Positions 45,014-54,633 of a stretch of DNA of 64,000 nucleotides are shown here, in pieces. The notes under the pieces were generated by a model that was not told where the DNA came from, did not search any database, and worked only from the letters and a program-made list of their open reading frames with translations. Every line of letters begins with the position of its first letter. Position 1 is the first letter of the stretch. The DNA lies in contig CAVPDA010000003.1 of the NCBI GenBank assembly GCA_963702495.1, forward strand, positions 310,001-374,000. The letters run 5' to 3'. The DNA is from CAVPDA01 sp963702495. Its GTDB lineage: Bacteria; Pseudomonadota; Gammaproteobacteria; Burkholderiales; Rhodocyclaceae. Position numbers and translations under genes: made by a program.

Positions 45014-45478
45014 TCAAGCCCCGACGGCGCAGCGCGCCACCTGCCGCAGTACTTCGCCTGCCTCGCCCGGTTCGCCGCAGTCGCAGACGTGACCTCCGAG
45101 TGCCGCCTCGACCTCGTCGTCGGAGGGTTCGGCACTGCGGGCCAGCAGGGCCGCCGAAGCCATGATGCGCCCCGGCCGGCACTGCTCGCAGGACTGCAGT
45201 CCGCCGTCGGTCCACGCCAGTCCCAGCACCCGTCCGAGCGGGGTGTGCAGCACGCCCTCGATGGTGGTCACTTCGCGCCCTTCTGCCTCGGCGATGGCGA
45301 CACCGCACGAGCGCACGGCGGAACCATCTACATGCACGGTGCAGGCGCCGCACAGGCCCACCAGGCAACCCGGCCGCGTGCCGGTCAGCCCCGCCACGTT
45401 GCGGATCGCCCACAGCAGCGGCGTCGCGGGCGGGCAGTCGAGGGTGACGCGGGCGCCGTTGATCCTCAGGGTCGGCAT
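45014..45478 (-). CDS. Second, diverged [2Fe-2S] subunit of molybdenum hydroxylase type
   Basis: A 154-residue protein of the IorA/CoxS family. All eight cluster cysteines appear to be present: GCLVGLCGACTVHVDG and SCGVAI for the first, CEQCRPGRIM and HVCDCGEPG for the second. Surrounding residues differ from the usual CGFCxxG and NxCRCxxY. The start was placed at MPTLRINGAR (45478); the frame extends 15 residues further. It lies 85 bp upstream of iorA without its own large subunit, so it may be an alternative electron-transfer partner for IorB. Confidence 0.82.
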   Translation of the reverse strand: MPTLRINGARVTLDCPPATPLLWAIRNVAGLTGTRPGCLVGLCGACTVHVDGSAVRSCGVAIAEAEGREVTTIEGVLHTPLGRVLGLAWTDGGLQSCEQCRPGRIMASAALLARSAEPSDDEVEAALGGHVCDCGEPGEAGEVLRQVARCAVGA

Positions 45479-45727
45479 GAATTCGGAGAAAGCCGGGTAC
45501 GCGCAAGCCAGATCTAAAACCATCCGCCCTGCGGCGTCAAATACGGAGATTGCGTCAACAAGATTGCGCGGCTACCGGTCACCCCGGAACCGCAAGGACG
45601 GAGGACTTCACCGCCGGGAATGACCGCGGGGCGCTTCCGGGACGCGACCGGCACGGCCGAGCACTTACGTGACGGGACCGCAGCGGCAAGAAACCGCAAG
45701 CCCTCGCACCCTGCCGACGCAACCGGG

Positions 45728-47807
45728 TCAGGCGCGCGCCTCTTCGCGGGGGCGGGGCCACGCGCCGGACGGGACTACCTTCCCGGAACGAAGCAGGCTC
45801 GAAATCGCTTGGGCAGGAACGGGGCGGCCGAAGAGGTAACCCTGGCCCTCGTCACAGCCCTCTTCCCGAAGGAACTGGAGATGGTGCGGAGTCTCGATGC
45901 CTTCTGCCACGACCTTGAGACCGAGCCGATGTCCCATCGCAATGATGGTTGCGGCGATCGCCCGGTCATCCGGATCCGATGCCAAGTCATGGATGAACGA
46001 CCGGTCGATCTTGAGCCGGTCCACCGGGAAGCGCTTCAGGTAGCTCAGACTGGAATAGCCGGTACCGAAGTCGTCAACCGCAAGGTGCGCGCCCAGAGCC
46101 TTGAGGTCGGCCAAAAGGCGCAGATTGCGCTCGATATCCCGGATCAAGAGGCTTTCGGTCAATTCGAGTTCGAGCCACTTCGGATCCATTCCGCTTTCTG
46201 CCAGCGCATCTCCTATGACTCCGAAGAAGCCGTCGTTGCGCAGTTGCGCCCCGGACAGGTTGACTGCCATCCGCACCGCGGGGAGCCCGGCCTCCTGCCA
46301 GCGCGCGTTCTGGCGGCAGGCTTCGCGCAATATCCAATCGCCGAGCGCCACGATGAGCCCGCACTCTTCGGCGACGGGGATGAACCGATCCGGCATGAGA
46401 AGCCCGCGTTGCGGGTGCTGCCACCGCACCAATGCTTCGACGCCTACGATCCGGCCGTTGTCGAGGTCAACCTGAGCCTGGTAGTGAAGAAGGAACTCGC
46501 TGCGGTCGATACCCTGTCGCAACTCCTTCTCCAGCAGCGCACGCTCGCAGATTTGCGCGTTCATCGTGCCGGTGTAGAACTGGAACGTGTTGCGGCCTCC
46601 CTCCTTGGCTACGTACATCGCCGTATCGGCACTCTTGATCAGATCGTGGAGCGTGGTGCCGTCCTGAGGGTAGGCGGCAATGCCGATGCTCGGCGTGATG
46701 CTCAACTCGTGGCCGCCAAGGACGATTGGCGTGCTCAGAACGTCCAGGCACTTGCGCGCGACGATCCCGGCGTCCGCCGCCGCATGCAGGTCGGTCAGCA
46801 GCACGATGAACTCATCGCCGCCGAGGCGGGCCAACGTATCCGAATCCCGAATGCATGCACCGAAGCGGTCCCCCACCACCCGCAGCAGATCGTCGCCCGT
46901 CGCGTGCCCGAGCGTGTCGTTCACCTGCTTGAAGCGGTCGAGATCGATGAACATCAGTGCAAGCTGGCGTGCATTGCGACGTGCGAGTGCCGACGCATAC
47001 TCGAAGCGGTCGGCAAGCAGGCTACGGTTCGGCAAGCGGGTGAGCGGATCGTAGTAGGCCAGGAAGTTGATTCGCTCCTGATCCTCCTTCTGGCGACTGA
47101 TGTCGCTGAAGATCCCGATGTAATGGGCCAGTCGCCCCGCGGGATCCCGCAGCACCGTAATCGACAGGGACTCCGGATACACGGAGCCGTCCTTGCGCCG
47201 GTTCCACATCTCCCCCCGCCAGCGGCCGTACCGGACGATTTCGCGCCACATGGCGCGAAAGAACTCGCCGTCCTGGCGTTCCGAGGACAGCATGCGCGGG
47301 TTGCGCCCCGCCACGTCCTGCTGGGAATAGCCGGTGATTTCGCAGAACGCTGGATTCACGGCAACGATGTTGGCGCCGGCATCGCAGATCACGACGCCCT
47401 CCGCACTCGTCTCGAACACGCTGGCGTAGAGCCGAAGCTGTGCTTCGGCGCGCCGCTGGTCCGTGACGTCCTCCCCGGCGCTGATCACGGATGCGACGTA
47501 CCCACGATCGTTGCGAAGGACCCGGTTGTGCCAGCGTATCGTCCGCCGTTCGCCCTGCGAGGTGAGTACCTCGTTCTCGAAACTGGCAGCAACTTCCATC
47601 TCGCCGTTGAGGGTGGCCCGAAGCAACTTTCGCACGTCGTCGCGATCCGATTCGGGGACCACGGTCTCTATCCAGTTCTTGCCGAGGAGATCGGCTTCGG
47701 CATAACCCAGAATCTCCAGCGCCTTCCGGTTTGCCAGAACCAGTCTCGCCCCGGCGTCCAGGACTACGACGATCGTCCCGACGATGTCCAGGTAGGTTTC
47801 CGAGCGC
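45728..47807 (-). pseudogene. PAS-PAS-GGDEF-EAL protein, 3' part of IS-disrupted gene
   Basis: The C-terminal ~690 residues of a c-di-GMP turnover protein: PAS (SETYLDIVGTIVVVLD), PAS (ETSAEGVVICDAG), GGDEF with intact LARLGGDEFIVLL, and EAL with LVRWQHPQRGL, LELTESLL and DDFGTGYSSL. The canonical EAL triplet reads EAL in VGVEALVRW. The frame can still open from a GTG at 47815 inside the IS end, so a truncated soluble protein may be made. The N-terminal sensor is on the other side of the IS (49310-50410). Joining the parts with one copy of the duplication gives a continuous 1055-residue frame. Confidence 0.9.
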
Positions 47808-49309
47808 AATGGCACTACTTTAAGGAAGTCGAAACAGAAATAGGCTGACGCCTGAACGGGTTACGATGGAGTTGCGAGACAACATCATCACCCATGGAGG
47901 GCCAGCCTATGCTACATGCTACCAGTAAGGGGCGTATCGAGAGATTGGTTAGTCGATTTCGATGTGGCTTCTTACAGGAATCTCGTGAGAAGCTTTTTGA
48001 TGCCCTACCGGCGGCCGAACTGGAACGTGCGGTTCTTGAGGAGGTGGGTAGCTGGCGTGAGCGTCTTTACTCACCGTTGGTCACTTTGCGCTTGTTTATA
48101 GAGCAAGTGCTGCACGTAAACCCTGCCTGCCAGGATGTGGTGGTGCGTTATGCCAGTGAGCGTGTAGCACAGGGCGAGGCGCTGGTGGGGCTGAGCACGG
48201 GGCCTTACTGCAAGGCACGGCAGAGACTTCCGGTGAAGTTGCTGGTACGGTTGTGCAGGGGGGTTGGCAGACGGTTGGAGGAAAGCTCCCCGCAGGCATG
48301 GCGGTGGCGAGGCAGGTCGCTCATCCTGGTCGATGGGGCGACGGTAACGATGCCCGATACCGTGGAGAACCAAGCGCAGTATCCGCAATCGCGCAGCCAG
48401 AAGGCCGGGGTGGGTTTCCCGATAGCGCGGCTGGTGGTATTGATTTCGCTGGCCAGCGGGGTGGTGCTTGATTGGGCAATGGCGGCCTGCAAGGGAAAGA
48501 AGACGGGCGAGGACACGCTGTTTCGCCAGTTATATGGCTCGCTGAACCGCGGCGACATTGTGCTGGTGGATCGCTACCACAGCAGTTATTTCACGATCGC
48601 CCAACTGCGCGCAAAGGGGGTCGATATGGTCTCGCGCCAGCATGCCGGGCGCACTACGGACTTCCGCCGCGGACAGCCACTGGGCAAGCACGACCACCTC
48701 GTGATCTGGAAACGCCCGAAGCGCCCCGATTGGATGGAGCAGGATGCTTATGAGCTGATACCCGAAGAGATGACGGTACGTGAGGCCAAGGTGGGGAAAT
48801 GGGTGCTCGTGAGTACGCTGACGAATCCAGCCCAGGTGAGCAAAGCCCAACTCAACGCCCTGTATGTCCAGCGCTGGCATGTCGAGCTGGACCTACGGTC
48901 GATCAAAAGCGTGATGGGTATGGATATTCTGCGCTGCAAGAGTCCGGACATGGTACACAAGGAGGTGAGTGCATTTTTCCTCGCCTATAACTTAATCCGG
49001 GCCGTGATGGCGCAGGCGGCAGCCTGTGCCAAGGTGCTGCCGCGACAATTGAGCTTCAGCGGCGCCAAACGCGTCGTGAACAGCTTACTGGATCTGATCA
49101 GAGGCAGCGCAACAAAGAGTTTCATCCGGATGTTTGCCACTCTGCGCGGGGCAGTCGCATCTTTACGCCTGCCGTGGCGACCGGATCGGGTCGAGCCTCG
49201 TGCAGTCAAGCGACGACCAAAACCACATCGCCTGCTCAACGAATCACGCGATATCGCCCGTGCAAAGATTGTGCGAACACGCATCTGCCTCGCTTAAGGT
49301 AGTGCCATT
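47808..49309 (+). mobile_element. IS4-family insertion sequence, complete
   Basis: A 1502-bp element bounded by inverted repeats AATGGCACTAC-TTTAAG (left, 47808) and its complement ending GTAGTGCCATT (right, 49309), with one mismatch near the inner end. Both sides carry the same 13-bp target duplication, GGTTTCCGAGCGC (47795-47807 and 49310-49322). It holds one transposase gene. The perfect duplication and the intact frame of the interrupted host gene indicate a recent insertion. Direct repeats of 10-13 bp are usual for this family. Confidence 0.95.
47909..49297 (+). CDS. IS4-family transposase
   Basis: A 462-residue DDE transposase. Catalytic Asp in LILVDGATVTMPDT, second Asp in GDIVLVDRYHSSYF, and the IS4-family YREK signature in YVQRWHVELDLRSIK, spaced Y-2-R-3-E-6-K. 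The start was set at the ATG at 47909 because GGAGGG lies 8 nt upstream; an in-frame ATG at 47894 lacks a site. The gene fills nearly the whole IS and appears intact, so the element is probably active. Confidence 0.95.
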   Translation: MLHATSKGRIERLVSRFRCGFLQESREKLFDALPAAELERAVLEEVGSWRERLYSPLVTLRLFIEQVLHVNPACQDVVVRYASERVAQGEALVGLSTGPYCKARQRLPVKLLVRLCRGVGRRLEESSPQAWRWRGRSLILVDGATVTMPDTVENQAQYPQSRSQKAGVGFPIARLVVLISLASGVVLDWAMAACKGKKTGEDTLFRQLYGSLNRGDIVLVDRYHSSYFTIAQLRAKGVDMVSRQHAGRTTDFRRGQPLGKHDHLVIWKRPKRPDWMEQDAYELIPEEMTVREAKVGKWVLVSTLTNPAQVSKAQLNALYVQRWHVELDLRSIKSVMGMDILRCKSPDMVHKEVSAFFLAYNLIRAVMAQAAACAKVLPRQLSFSGAKRVVNSLLDLIRGSATKSFIRMFATLRGAVASLRLPWRPDRVEPRAVKRRPKPHRLLNESRDIARAKIVRTRICLA

Positions 49310-50410
49310 GGTTTCCGAGCGCTGCTTCTCATCTGCGAGACGGCGGTTTGCACGGACCACCTTCAGCGTCGTGCCAAGGAGAATCGAAGCCAGTAACAGC
49401 GCTCCGACGAGTCCCCACTCCCAATAGCGCTCCACCACGTCACGGGCCGTGAACTCGGTACGGGCGTACGGACCCAGGCGCAGTTCGCGGAACAGGTCGT
49501 GCACGGTGCCGTAGTCCTTCGGCACAGTCCAGCCAACGATCTCGGCGGCTTGCGCCGCCTCGCTGTCGCGCCGCATGGTGAGCAAGGCGATCGCAACCTG
49601 ACGGGCCAGCGGATCCGGCGTATGGCGCAGCTTGGAAAACGGCCAGTCGGGGTAGAGCCTCGTGCTTACGAGGTAGGGGTAGCCCGACGGCGCGGACGGA
49701 CTCGTTACCAGCTTGAACGCACGGGCTTCCAGCTTCCCTTCCTCGACCATGCGCTCGATGACATCCGATCGGGCCGCCGCCATGTCCGCCGTCCCGGCCA
49801 GTACCCCGAGCAAGGCCTTCTCGTTGTCGCCAGCCTCCTGAACCGAAAAATCGACGTCCGGCCGGATCCCTTCAGCCTTGAGTTCGCGCCACTGCATCTG
49901 CCAGCCGCCAAAGGACAGACGGCTGGGAACGAGCAGGGTCTTGCCCCTTATGTCATCCAACGTCCGGATGTCGTCCCGATCCGCCCGTGCGACGAGAACG
50001 CCGCCGTACTCGGAAAAGTCGCCCTTGGGGCCGCTGCTCATGAGCGTCGCGATGCGGGTGACGCCGTGGAGCAGTTCCAGTTCGACATAGAGGCCGGCCG
50101 CGGTGACAGTGAAATCAACGGCACCTCGCGCAACTGCCGGAAACAGCTCGTCGTACGACAGCGGAACAAGTTCGAAGCGGTATCCGGCGACCTGTCTGTC
50201 GAGGTAGCGGATGGTCGGTTCCCACATGCGCCGCGCGACTTCCGGGCCGCGGTGATGGAGGATACCCAGGCGCACGGTCTCCGGTTCCGCGGCCGCGACG
50301 CCGGCTGCGAACAGCAGGAGGTACAGCACGACCCGCAACGCGTGCCCGAAGGTCGGCGTCCCCGTCGCCAGGCGCGGTTGCCCATGTGTGGTGTCGTGCG
50401 GTGGCACCAT
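49310..50410 (-). pseudogene. Periplasmic sensor domain, 5' part of IS-disrupted c-di-GMP gene
   Basis: The N-terminal ~367 residues of the interrupted protein: an uncleaved or cleaved signal segment (LRVVLYLLLFAAGVAAAEP), a PhnD-like substrate-binding domain (VRLGILHHRGPEVARRMWEPTIRYLDRQVAGYRFELVPLSYDELFPAV) and a membrane helix (GLVGALLLASILLGTTL). The frame then runs to RLADEKQRSET, where the IS begins. Without the IS it continues directly to YLDIVGTIVVV of the 3' part. Such domains sense phosphonate- or phosphate-like solutes. As it stands it would end a few residues into the IS. Confidence 0.88.
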
Positions 50411-50822
50411 TTCCTTGCTCGCGATCGAAGGGATAGGTCGTTCCAGCGTCAAGCGTTCGGTGTCCCGGCTTGGATGCGGCGGTGGCCGCTCCTGACAGCC
50501 GGCGCCTGCCGCCTCGCACGGGGCCATCCAAGGCGCACCACGGCAAGAAAGACCCCAAAATGAAGCAAGCATCGACCGGCGACGGCAGTTCTTGAGCCGG
50601 GACGAGCCGCGCTGGCACGCCGCGACGCAGCGCGAGTCTGACCACCGGTCGACTTCACACGCGTGCGACGGTAGCCGCGGGGCGCAGCCGATCCCGCAGT
50701 TCAGCCACGCAGAGTGCAGGTGCAATGGGATGTTCGCGGGGTTGCCGCCGCGACCCCGGCGCAGGCGTCCGAGCCCGATCGCCCCGTCGTATAATCCCGC
50801 GACACCAACTCCCCATGCCCCC
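50411..50822 (+). other. Intergenic region with moxR promoter candidate
   Basis: The 412 bp between the divergent sensor gene and moxR hold no gene I can support. A perfect TATAAT is at 50790-50795, 27 bp before the moxR start codon; the matching -35 position is GC-rich and weak. Nothing else recognisable is present. Confidence 0.45.
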
Positions 50823-51665
50823 ATGCGCTTCGAAGGCACCACAGGCTACGTCGCCACCCCTGACCTGACGCTGGCGGTCAATGCCGCCGTGACCCTGCAG
50901 CGCCCGCTGCTGATCAAGGGCGAGCCGGGCACCGGCAAGACCATGCTGGCGCAGGAGGTCGCGGCGGCGCTCGGACTGCCGCTGCTGGAATGGCATATCA
51001 AGTCCACCACCAAGGCGCAGCAGGGGCTGTACGAGTACGACGCGGTGTCGCGCCTGCGCGACTCGCAACTGGGCGAGGCGAAGGTGCAGGACATCGCCAA
51101 TTACATCGTGCGCGGCGTGCTGTGGCAGGCGTTCCAGGCCGAGGCGCCGACCGTGGTGCTGATCGACGAGATCGACAAGGCCGACATCGAGTTCCCCAAC
51201 GACCTGCTGCGGGAACTCGACCGCATGGAGTTCTACGTCTACGAGACGCGGCAACTGGTGCAGGCGCGGCACCGGCCGATCGTCTTCATCACCAGCAACA
51301 ACGAGAAGGAACTGCCGGACGCCTTCCTGCGCCGCTGCTTCTTCCACTACATCCGTTTCCCGGACCGGGAGACGATGCACAAAATTGTCGACGTCCATTT
51401 CCCCGGCCTGAAAAAGGCGCTGATCCGCGAGGCGCTGGAAGTGTTCTTCGAGTTGCGCGAAATCCCCGGACTGAAGAAGAAGCCGTCCACGTCGGAACTG
51501 CTGGACTGGATCAAGCTGCTGGTGGCTGAGGACATCCCGCCCGAGGTGCTGCGCAGCAAGGACCAGAAGACCGCCATCCCGCCCCTGCATGGTGCGCTGC
51601 TCAAGAACGAGCAGGACGTGCATCTCTTCGAGCGCCTGATTTTCATGGCGCGGCAAAATCGATAG
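50823..51665 (+). CDS. MoxR-family AAA+ ATPase
   Basis: A 280-residue AAA+ chaperone. Walker A GEPGTGKTM, Walker B VVLIDEIDKAD, sensor 1 ITSNNEKELPDAF and the arginine-finger region RRCFFHYIRFPD are intact. The start was set at the ATG at 50823 (MRFEGTTGYVATPDL). With the VWA gene downstream it forms a MoxR/VWA pair like CoxD/CoxE, which mature metal centres. The molybdenum hydroxylase genes nearby are a plausible client, though a c-di-GMP gene separates them. Confidence 0.9.
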   Translation: MRFEGTTGYVATPDLTLAVNAAVTLQRPLLIKGEPGTGKTMLAQEVAAALGLPLLEWHIKSTTKAQQGLYEYDAVSRLRDSQLGEAKVQDIANYIVRGVLWQAFQAEAPTVVLIDEIDKADIEFPNDLLRELDRMEFYVYETRQLVQARHRPIVFITSNNEKELPDAFLRRCFFHYIRFPDRETMHKIVDVHFPGLKKALIREALEVFFELREIPGLKKKPSTSELLDWIKLLVAEDIPPEVLRSKDQKTAIPPLHGALLKNEQDVHLFERLIFMARQNR

Positions 51666-51833
51666 TCCCGATTTTCGCAAGAGAATCAATTCTCAGCCGT
51701 GCCTGCCGCGCCTCGCGGTAGTGCTGCGCCGCACCAGTGCTTCTCGGAACGGAAAATGCTTGTCCGATGGCAGGCGCGTTTGCTATCGTCCTCTGCTCAC
51801 GCCCCATCGACCGCCGCCAACCAAGGAGAGTCC

Positions 51834-52817
51834 ATGCCACCGTTCAAGAAAGTCGTGCTCACTGCGGGCCTGCTGGCAGCGGCCCTCGCCACGTCGCTTC
51901 CCGCGTTTCCGCGCATCGCCGAGAGCACGACCAGCCTGCAGTCCGGCGCGACGAAGCTCGGGACGGCCTTCGAGGCGTTGAAGAAGGCCCACGAGGCCGG
52001 CGACCGCCGCGCCACCGTTCCCTATGCGACGATGCTGCAGCGCGGCCTGGGCACGGCGGCGGATCCGCAGCGCGCCTTTGCGCTGGCGAAGGAGGCGGCC
52101 GACGCGGGCGATGCCGATGCCGCAATGTTCGTCGCCGATAGCCTGCTGGCGGGACGCGGCACCCGGCGCGACCCCGCGGCGGCGCTCGATGCGGTGCGCG
52201 GCCAAGCCCAGTCGGGCCATGCGCAGGCGCAACTGCTGGCCTACCGTGCGTCGCGCGCCGCTCCGGCGCCGAACACGCTGACGGCTGGCAGCGACCAGAT
52301 CTTCGGCCTGGAGATGCTGGGGCGAGCCGCGCAGCAGGACCTGCCTGCAGCCAAACTGCAGCTTGCCGCCTACTTCGTGGAGACCGCGGGCATCGGCAAT
52401 CGCGGGCGGGCGCTGGCGATCCTGTCGTCCCTCGAGCGCAAGACGCCGCTGCTGGGCAAGCTGGAGACAGCCCTGGGCGAACTCGAACCGCTCGGCGACT
52501 CGCCGACCACCATCAAGCTCATCCAGGATGCCGAGTACGCCGCCGTGGCGCGGGCCACCGCCCAGGGCGAGCGCCTGGCCGGGGACGGGGACTGCGATGT
52601 GCCGGTGCCGGTGCTGAGCGCCATGCGCCCCGGCAAAGCGCTGACCGACGCCGAGTTTCTGCCCATCGAGTTGCCCGAGTTGGCCAGGAGCCGCATCGTG
52701 CGCGGCACCTGGTCCGAGAATTGGGACTACGCGGTTTGCGGCGAAACCGTCACCGTCGAAGTGCAGTACCGGGCCGACGGCAAGGGCGGCGTGTCCTTCG
52801 ACACCGCGATCCAGTGA
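51834..52817 (+). CDS. Exported SEL1-like repeat protein
   Basis: A 327-residue protein with a signal peptide (FKKVVLTAGLLAAALATSLPAF) and several helical SEL1/TPR-like repeats, for example YATMLQRGLGTAADPQRAFALAKEAADAGDADAAMFVADSLLAGRGTRRDP. A C-terminal ~100-residue domain with three cysteines (GDGDCDVPVP; DYAVCGETVTVEVQY) follows. The start was set at the ATG at 51834 after AAGGAGAG. It lies between moxR and the VWA gene, so it may be part of the same system. Function unknown. Confidence 0.8.
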   Translation: MPPFKKVVLTAGLLAAALATSLPAFPRIAESTTSLQSGATKLGTAFEALKKAHEAGDRRATVPYATMLQRGLGTAADPQRAFALAKEAADAGDADAAMFVADSLLAGRGTRRDPAAALDAVRGQAQSGHAQAQLLAYRASRAAPAPNTLTAGSDQIFGLEMLGRAAQQDLPAAKLQLAAYFVETAGIGNRGRALAILSSLERKTPLLGKLETALGELEPLGDSPTTIKLIQDAEYAAVARATAQGERLAGDGDCDVPVPVLSAMRPGKALTDAEFLPIELPELARSRIVRGTWSENWDYAVCGETVTVEVQYRADGKGGVSFDTAIQ

Positions 52818-52840
52818 CCGCGCCGCCCGCGCGCTGAGTC

Positions 52841-54020
52841 GTGCTCGTCGACTTTTTCCTCCACCTCAAGTCGCGCAAGCTGCCGGTCTCGACCAAGGAG
52901 TTCCTGACGCTGCTGGAGGCGGTGCGCGAGCACGTCTGCGGGCATTCGATCGACGACTTCTATTACCTCTCCCGCGCCTGCCTGGTGAAGGACGAGTCGA
53001 ACTACGACAAGTTCGACCGCGCCTTCGGCGAGTATTTCAAGGGCGTGGAGGCGATTCCCGGACTGGAGGCGCAGATCCCGGAGGATTGGCTCAAGCTCAT
53101 GATGAAACGCCACCTCACGCCGGAGGAGAAGGCAAAGATCGAGACGCTGGGCTGGGAAAAGCTGATGGAGGAATTCCGCAAGCGCCTCGAAGAACAGAAA
53201 GGGCGCCACGCCGGCGGCAACAAGTGGGTCGGCACCGGCGGCACCTCGCCCTACGGCGCCCACGGCTACCATCCGGAAGGCTACCGCATCGGCCCCGAGT
53301 CGGCAGGCAACCGCAGCGCGGTCAAGGTGTGGGACCAGCGCAGCTTTCCGCAACCTGGACGACTCGGTGGAACTGGGAACGCGCAACATCAAGGTCGCGC
53401 TGCGCCGCCTGCGCCGCTTCGCGCGCGAGGGCGCGCCCGAGGAACTGGATCTGGACGGCACCATCGCCGCCACCGCCCGCAACGCCGGCTGGCTCGACAT
53501 GCTGATGCGCCCGGAGAAGCACAACGCCATCAAGGTGCTGCTGTTCCTCGATGTCGGCGGCTCCATGGACGAGCACATCAAGGTGTGCGAGGAACTGTTC
53601 TCGGCGGCCCGCGCCGAGTTCAAGCATCTGGAATATTTCTACTTCCACAACTGCGTCTACGACCACCTCTGGCGCGACAACCGCCGCCGCCAGGCCGAGC
53701 GCAGCGCCACCTGGGACGTCCTCCACAAGTACGCCGCCGACTACAAGCTGATCTTCGTCGGCGACGCCAGCATGAGCCCCTACGAGATCATGCAGCCGGG
53801 CGGCTCCATCGAGTACATGAACGAGGAGCCGGGCGCGGTGTGGATGCGCCGCCTCACCGACACCTACCCCTCCGCCATCTGGCTCAATCCCGAACCCGAA
53901 CAGTACTGGCCCTACCGCCATTCCATCAGCATCATCCGCAATCTGCTGGGCGGGCGGATGTTCCCGCTGACGCTGGAGGGGCTGGAGCGGGGGATACGGA
54001 TGCTGAGCAAGGGCAATTGA
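52841..54020 (+). CDS. VWA-domain protein, CoxE-like (one frameshift)
   Basis: A VWA protein of about 392 residues, partner of MoxR ATPases. The N-terminus LVDFFLHLKSRKLPVSTKEFLTLLEA and the YHPEGYRIGPESAGNRSAVKVWDQR segment are typical. The MIDAS-like VLLFLDVGGSMDEHIKV has DVGGS in place of the usual DxSGS. The frame breaks near 53343-53346: dropping one T restores RSFRNLDDSVELGTRNIKVALRRLRRF. The start is a GTG at 52841, 24 bp after the SEL1 gene. It ends GIRMLSKGN. Confidence 0.88.
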
Positions 54021-54096
54021 AGAAACAAGTCGCTTGGCCTGTGTGGCAGAGGTATTCGAGCGCAATTCTCTGTGCGGAAAGGAGAAATCTCATGAG

Positions 54097-54417
54097 ATGA
54101 GAGCCGACGCGATCTTTGTGTCTGATGACTGGCGGCATACGGCAATGATCGAAGCTAAAGTAGATTGCCGCTTCACCTACGGCGACCATCCACCCGATGC
54201 GCAGTTGTCGCGCCAACTTGAGTACCTCTCAGCCCTAAACGGCGACAGTAAGACACTTCTTCTGTTGTGTCCCGAATTCAACCTGGATTGGTACAAGACA
54301 CGGCTGTCACGGGCCTGGGATGCGCTTGCGAATAAGGCTGGAGTCTTCGCATGCGTAGCGACGTGGGAAGATGTCTTTTACCTGAATGGAGGGACAAGAA
54401 AGCCCGCTGTCGCGTAA
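54097..54417 (+). CDS. Small PD-(D/E)XK nuclease-like fragment
   Basis: A 106-residue product from the ATG at 54097 (GGAG 13-16 nt upstream), or longer if read from a TTG at 54034. MRADAIFVSDDWRHTAMIEAKVD has the D...(E)xK spacing of the PD-(D/E)XK nuclease core, and QLSRQLEYLSALNGD resembles restriction-type or DUF nuclease domains. A typical enzyme of this kind is much longer, so this is probably the C-terminal remnant of a transferred gene. Base composition here is visibly less GC-rich than its neighbours. The family call is tentative. Confidence 0.4.
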   Translation: MRADAIFVSDDWRHTAMIEAKVDCRFTYGDHPPDAQLSRQLEYLSALNGDSKTLLLLCPEFNLDWYKTRLSRAWDALANKAGVFACVATWEDVFYLNGGTRKPAVA

Positions 54418-54523
54418 TTCGGCAAGAGCAGCAGCGTGGGGAAGAACCGCATTCTTCGCATAAGGCAGGAAGACGGTGTCGGCACCGCGTTACGCGTTTG
54501 ATCCGACCTACGGCAGAGACCAT

Positions 54524-54578
54524 GTAGGGCGGGCCGTGCCCGCCGTGCGTATGGGTCGGCGGGCACGGCCCGCCCTAC
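54524..54578. repeat. Perfect 21-bp-arm palindrome (REP-like)
   Basis: The arms at 54524-54544 and 54558-54578 are exact reverse complements, with a 13-nt loop. The core is GGGCGGGCCGTGCCCGCC. This matches a widespread class of REP-like elements found between genes in proteobacteria. It lies between a nuclease-like fragment and a VOC gene and could end transcription of both convergent genes. One copy in the window. Confidence 0.85.
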
Positions 54579-54633
54579 CACGCGCCCGGCCACGTCACCT
54601 GTACGTCGGGGGCACGGGTGCGCGCAGACGCTC

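Noticed and set aside
45620..47848. A long plus-strand frame opposite the PAS-GGDEF-EAL gene
   Set aside because: Antisense shadow; every conserved domain is on the minus strand.
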